Assembly: GCA_002746255.1 (NCBI GenBank)
Contig: NVWO01000005.1
Coordinates: 43,135 to 77,581 of the forward strand
DNA from: Rhodospirillaceae bacterium
Lineage (GTDB): Bacteria; Pseudomonadota; Alphaproteobacteria; GCA-2746255
DNA: 34,447 nucleotides
Direction of reading: 5' to 3'
Under the pieces are notes generated by a model that was not told the origin of the DNA, searched no databases, and was given only the letters and a program-made list of their open reading frames with translations. The position numbers were made by a program, and so were the translations under genes. This document shows, piece after piece, positions 30,753 to 34,447 of the stretch (positions are counted from its first letter, which is position 1; the number at the start of each line of letters is the position of its first letter).

Positions 30753-33700
30753 ACGCACCGACATTCAATCGATCCTCATCATCGGCGCCGGCCCGATTGT
30801 CATTGGCCAGGCCTGCGAGTTCGACTATTCCGGCACCCAAGCCTGCAAGGCGTTAAAGGAAGAGGGCTACCGCACGATCCTTGTCAATTCGAACCCGGCG
30901 ACGATCATGACCGATCCGGACCTTGCCGACGCCACCTACATCGAGCCGATCACGGCGCCGCTGATTGCCAAGATCATCGAGAAGGAACGCCCCGACGCCC
31001 TGCTGCCCACCATGGGCGGGCAGACCGCCCTGAACATGGCGCTGACCCTTGCCCGCGAGGGCGTGCTTGAAAAATTCGGCGTCGCGCTGATCGGTGCCTC
31101 CCAGGATGCCATCGACAAGGCGGAAGACCGCGAGCGTTTTCGCGAGGCGATGACGCGCATCGGCCTCGAATGTCCAAAAAGCCATCTTGCCCATGACATG
31201 GTCGACGCTTGGGACGCCCTGGAGAAAGTCGGACTGCCGGCCATCATCCGCCCATCCTTCACCCTTGGCGGTACCGGCAGCGGCATTGCCTATAGCCGGG
31301 AAGAATTTGAAACCATCGTCGCCGGCGGCCTTGATGCCTCGCCAACCGACGAAGTCCTGATCGAAGAATCCGTCCTTGGTTGGAAAGAATATGAGATGGA
31401 GGTCGTTCGCGACAGCGCGGACAACTGCATCATCATCTGCGCAATCGAAAACATCGACCCGATGGGCGTGCACACCGGCGACAGCATCACGGTCGCACCG
31501 GCGCTGACCCTGACGGACAAGGAATACCAGATCATGCGGAACGCCTCGATCGCGGTTCTGCGCGAGATCGGCGTCGATACCGGCGGGTCCAACGTCCAGT
31601 TTGCCGTGGACCCGAAGACCGGCCGTCTGCTTGTCATCGAAATGAACCCACGCGTGTCGCGGTCCTCCGCGCTGGCGTCGAAAGCGACCGGTTTTCCAAT
31701 CGCCAAAATCGCGGCAAAGCTTGCAATCGGCTACCGGCTGGACGAACTGGTGAACGACATCACGAAAGTCACGCCGGCGTCCTTCGAACCAACGATCGAT
31801 TACGTGGTCACGAAGGTGCCGCGTTTTACCTTCGAAAAATTTCCAGGCACGACGCATCGGCTCACCACGTCGATGAAATCCGTTGGCGAAGCGATGGCCA
31901 TCGGTCGCAATTTTGCCGAATCGCTTCAAAAGGCCCTGCGATCGATGGAAACCGACCTGACCGGATTGAACACGCCGCTGGCCGATGGCGTGAATGCCGC
32001 CGACGCCCTTGCACAAGTAAAGGTGGGGTTAAACGAGCCAACCCCGGATCGCATTCTCTGGATCGCCGAAGCCTTCCGCAGGGACATCCCCTTTGAAGAA
32101 ATACACGAAGCCACGAAATACGACCCGTGGTTCCTGGATCAGATCCAGACCCTCATCAAAATTGAGACCCGCCTGCAACGCGAAGGCCTGCCAGAGACGG
32201 CCGCCGGCCTTGTCGAACTGAAGGGGCTTGGCTTTTCCGACGCGCGTCTGGCGGAATTGACCAATTTGCAGGAGAAAGACATCGCCCGCCTTCGCGAGCA
32301 GCATTCCGTCCACCCCGTTTACAAGCGCGTGGACACCTGCGGTGGCGAATTTCCATCCCTCACGCCTTATATGTATTCGACCTATGAGCCGAAATGGGCG
32401 CCAGGACAGGCGCCGGAATGCGAGGCGGACCCAAGCGACCGCAACAAGGTGCTTATTCTTGGCGGCGGACCCAATCGCATCGGCCAGGGAATCGAATTTG
32501 ACTATTGCTGCGTCCACGCGGCCTACGCCCTTTCCGAAGCCGGCTTCGAAACGATCATGGTCAACTGCAACCCGGAAACCGTTTCGACGGATTACGACAC
32601 GTCCGACCGGCTTTATTTCGAACCGCTAACCACCGAAGACGTGATCGAAATCGCGCGGACCGAACGGACAAAGGGAAATTTGCATGGCGTCATCGTGCAA
32701 TTCGGCGGCCAGACGCCGCTGAAACTGGCCGCCGCCCTTGAACAGGCCGACATCCCGATCCTCGGCACGTCACCGGACGCCATCGACCTGGCCGAAGACC
32801 GCGAGCGTTTTCAGGGTCTGCTTGCGAAGCTGAAGTTGCGCCAGCCAAAAAACGGCATTGCCCATTCGCTTGAAGAGGCCGTGCAGGTCGCAGATAAAAT
32901 CGGCTACCCGCTTGTCGTCCGACCGTCCTATGTGCTTGGCGGACGCGCCATGCAAATCGTGCACGAGGAAGCCTCCCTGCTGCGTTACATGACCGAAGCG
33001 GTAAAGGTTTCGGGCACAAACCCGGTGTTGATCGATTCCTATCTGCAATCGGCGATCGAGGTTGATATCGACGCCATTTCGGACGGCAAATCCGTTTACA
33101 TCGCAGGCATCATGGAACATATCGAAGAGGCTGGCATTCATTCTGGCGATTCCGCCTGTTGCCTGCCGCCGCACTCGCTTTCCAACGAAACGATTGCGGA
33201 AATCAGCGCCCAGACAAAGGCGATGGCCCTGGCGCTCGACGTTCGCGGGCTGATGAACGTGCAGATGGCCGTAAAAGACGGCGACATCTATATTCTGGAG
33301 GTGAACCCACGGGCCAGCCGCACGGTGCCCTTCGTCGCCAAAGCGACCGGCGTGCCGATTGCCAAGATCGCGGCCCGGATCATGGCCGGGGAAACCCTTG
33401 CCGATTTCGACCTGCGCTCGCCACCGGTGCGTCACATCGCGGTCAAGGAAGCCGTCTTTCCTTTTGCGCGGTTCCCCGGCGTCGACATTCTGCTTGGCCC
33501 AGAAATGAAATCAACCGGCGAGGTCATGGGAATCGACCGCGATTTCGGCCATGCCTTTGCAAAAGCCCAGCTTGGCAGCGGCACGCTGCTGCCGCAAACG
33601 GGCGTCGTGTTCATCTCGGTCAAGGACAGCGACAAGGCGGCGATGGTCGCGCCCGGTCGCCGCCTGATCGACATGGGCTTTCGCCTTCTCGCCACCCATG

Positions 33701-34002
33701 GCACCGCCGCCTGCCTTCAAGAAGCCGGGCTGGCCGTCACCTCGATTAACAAAGTGGCGGAAGGGCCGCCCCATATCGTCGACGCCATGAAGGGGGGCGA
33801 CGTCGATCTGGTCTTCAACACGACCGAGGGCGCCCAGGCCATCGCCGACAGCCTCGACCTTCGCCGGACCGCCCTGCTCAACAAAATTCCCTATTACACA
33901 ACCGTTGCCGGAATTCTGGCCTCCATCGAGGCCATCGCGGCGCTTCGCGGCGGCACCCTTGAAGTTGCACCGCTGCAGTCCTACTTTAACGGGTCGCGTT
34001 AA
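30745..34002 (+). CDS. carB: Carbamoyl-phosphate synthase large subunit CarB
   Basis: CarB uses two ATP, bicarbonate and CarA-derived ammonia to form carbamoyl phosphate. The 1085-residue protein is the full duplicated form. The first ATP-grasp half begins [21 protein letters not shown] and contains [12 protein letters not shown] and [19 protein letters not shown]. The oligomerisation domain lies near residues 405-555. The second half starts [20 protein letters not shown] and has [14 protein letters not shown] and [21 protein letters not shown]-terminal MGS-like allosteric domain (about 940-1085) ends the protein. The start overlaps carA by 8 bp, keeping the subunits stoichiometric. Confidence 0.98.
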   Translation: MPKRTDIQSILIIGAGPIVIGQACEFDYSGTQACKALKEEGYRTILVNSNPATIMTDPDLADATYIEPITAPLIAKIIEKERPDALLPTMGGQTALNMALTLAREGVLEKFGVALIGASQDAIDKAEDRERFREAMTRIGLECPKSHLAHDMVDAWDALEKVGLPAIIRPSFTLGGTGSGIAYSREEFETIVAGGLDASPTDEVLIEESVLGWKEYEMEVVRDSADNCIIICAIENIDPMGVHTGDSITVAPALTLTDKEYQIMRNASIAVLREIGVDTGGSNVQFAVDPKTGRLLVIEMNPRVSRSSALASKATGFPIAKIAAKLAIGYRLDELVNDITKVTPASFEPTIDYVVTKVPRFTFEKFPGTTHRLTTSMKSVGEAMAIGRNFAESLQKALRSMETDLTGLNTPLADGVNAADALAQVKVGLNEPTPDRILWIAEAFRRDIPFEEIHEATKYDPWFLDQIQTLIKIETRLQREGLPETAAGLVELKGLGFSDARLAELTNLQEKDIARLREQHSVHPVYKRVDTCGGEFPSLTPYMYSTYEPKWAPGQAPECEADPSDRNKVLILGGGPNRIGQGIEFDYCCVHAAYALSEAGFETIMVNCNPETVSTDYDTSDRLYFEPLTTEDVIEIARTERTKGNLHGVIVQFGGQTPLKLAAALEQADIPILGTSPDAIDLAEDRERFQGLLAKLKLRQPKNGIAHSLEEAVQVADKIGYPLVVRPSYVLGGRAMQIVHEEASLLRYMTEAVKVSGTNPVLIDSYLQSAIEVDIDAISDGKSVYIAGIMEHIEEAGIHSGDSACCLPPHSLSNETIAEISAQTKAMALALDVRGLMNVQMAVKDGDIYILEVNPRASRTVPFVAKATGVPIAKIAARIMAGETLADFDLRSPPVRHIAVKEAVFPFARFPGVDILLGPEMKSTGEVMGIDRDFGHAFAKAQLGSGTLLPQTGVVFISVKDSDKAAMVAPGRRLIDMGFRLLATHGTAACLQEAGLAVTSINKVAEGPPHIVDAMKGGDVDLVFNTTEGAQAIADSLDLRRTALLNKIPYYTTVAGILASIEAIAALRGGTLEVAPLQSYFNGSR

Positions 34003-34035
34003 TCCCTCCGGAAAATCCGGAAATCACCCAAAGCC

Positions 34036-34068
34036 CCTGCCATGGCCCCGTCGCCATCCGGGGGCAGG
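34036..34068 (+). other. Hairpin in the greA leader overlapping a possible ribosome-binding site
   Basis: CCTGCC (34036-34041) pairs with GGCAGG (34063-34068), with an inner ATGGC/GCCAT pairing. The 3' arm contains part of AGGAG (34066-34070), a candidate Shine-Dalgarno 12 nt before the greA ATG. It could affect greA translation or partially terminate carAB transcripts. Upstream, TCCGGA occurs twice (34006-34020). Confidence 0.35.
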
Positions 34069-34082
34069 AGTTGCTTTGAGCC

Positions 34083-34447
34083 ATGGACAAGCTTCCCATG
34101 ACGGCCCCTGGGCTCAACCGCCTTCAGGAAGAGCTGAAACATCTGAAGACCAGCGAACGCCCGGCCGTGATCCAGGCGATTGCAGAGGCGCGCGAGCATG
34201 GCGACCTTTCCGAGAACGCGGAATACCACGCAGCACGCGACAAGCAGTCCTTTGTGGAAGGCCGCATTGCCGAGCTTGAAGCGGTGACCAGCCGCGCCGA
34301 GGTGATCGACGTTGCCAAGCTGTCCGGCAAGACGATCAAGTTTGGTGCCACGGTGAAGCTTGCCGACGAAGACACGGCGGAAAAGGCCACCTATCAGATC
34401 GTCGGCGCCGATGAATCGGACATTGATGCCGGGCGGCTTTCCATTTC
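34083..34447 (+). CDS. greA: Transcription elongation factor GreA (partial, cut by window end)
   Basis: GreA binds the RNA polymerase secondary channel and stimulates cleavage of backtracked RNA. The 121 complete codons present cover the N-terminal coiled coil ([17 protein letters not shown] ... [22 protein letters not shown]), with the acidic tip Asp/Glu in [10 protein letters not shown]. The start of the FKBP-like domain follows ([12 protein letters not shown] ... [10 protein letters not shown]). Length of the family is about 157 residues, so roughly 35 are missing. ATG 34083 gives MDKLPMT, matching the extended alphaproteobacterial N-terminus; ATG 34098 is the alternative. Confidence 0.95.
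   Translation, partial: MDKLPMTAPGLNRLQEELKHLKTSERPAVIQAIAEAREHGDLSENAEYHAARDKQSFVEGRIAELEAVTSRAEVIDVAKLSGKTIKFGATVKLADEDTAEKATYQIVGADESDIDAGRLSI

Overview
The window is ordinary chromosomal DNA of an alphaproteobacterium, most likely a Rhodospirillales-type organism. This rests on gene order and protein features, not on a database search: ftsZ-lpxC-bamD-recN-ligA in a row, yqeY-dnaG-rpoD divergent from carAB, a cobalamin-dependent MetH with a SahR-like regulator, and a full-length RpoD with long acidic inserts. GC content looks high. No insertion sequence, prophage, CRISPR array or rRNA was seen.

Layout from left to right. (1) 1-6042, + strand: the end of ftsZ, a strong stem-loop, then lpxC (lipid A), bamD (outer-membrane assembly), recN and ligA (DNA repair and ligation); recN and ligA overlap by 4 bp. 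(2) 6039-16558, - strand: transcription runs sahR-metF-metH, joined by two ATGA overlaps, then a hot-dog thioesterase, a UvrD/PcrA helicase and an Xaa-Pro aminopeptidase, all with short gaps. An AT-rich near-palindrome overlapping a sigma-70-like promoter lies 42 bp upstream of the sahR start and is the probable SAH-responsive operator. (3) 16740-21414, + strand: three 11-bp direct repeats and a promoter, then a lone MlaC-like protein, a CPA2 cation/proton antiporter, a PAS module in the -1 frame relative to the antiporter, a six-helix PAS histidine kinase and a single-domain response regulator. (4) 21433-24601: a cysteine-rich YkgJ-like protein (-), a 457-bp region rich in inverted repeats, an ECF sigma factor with a zinc anti-sigma (+), a 36-residue membrane peptide (+) and an ICMT/PEMT-like membrane methyltransferase (-). 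(5) 24730-29248, - strand: yqeY-dnaG-rpoD followed directly by a tRNA with a CAT anticodon, probably tRNA-Ile2. (6) 29378-34447, + strand: a promoter, a structured leader, carA-carB (8-bp overlap) and the 5' part of greA.

Most genes are housekeeping genes. The parts most worth a second look are the antiporter/PAS/kinase/regulator cluster, whose antiporter and PAS reading frames look like one broken or frameshifted gene; the carAB leader, with mutually exclusive helices downstream of a good promoter; the sahR operator; the phased repeats before mlaC; and the unexplained region before the ECF sigma gene.
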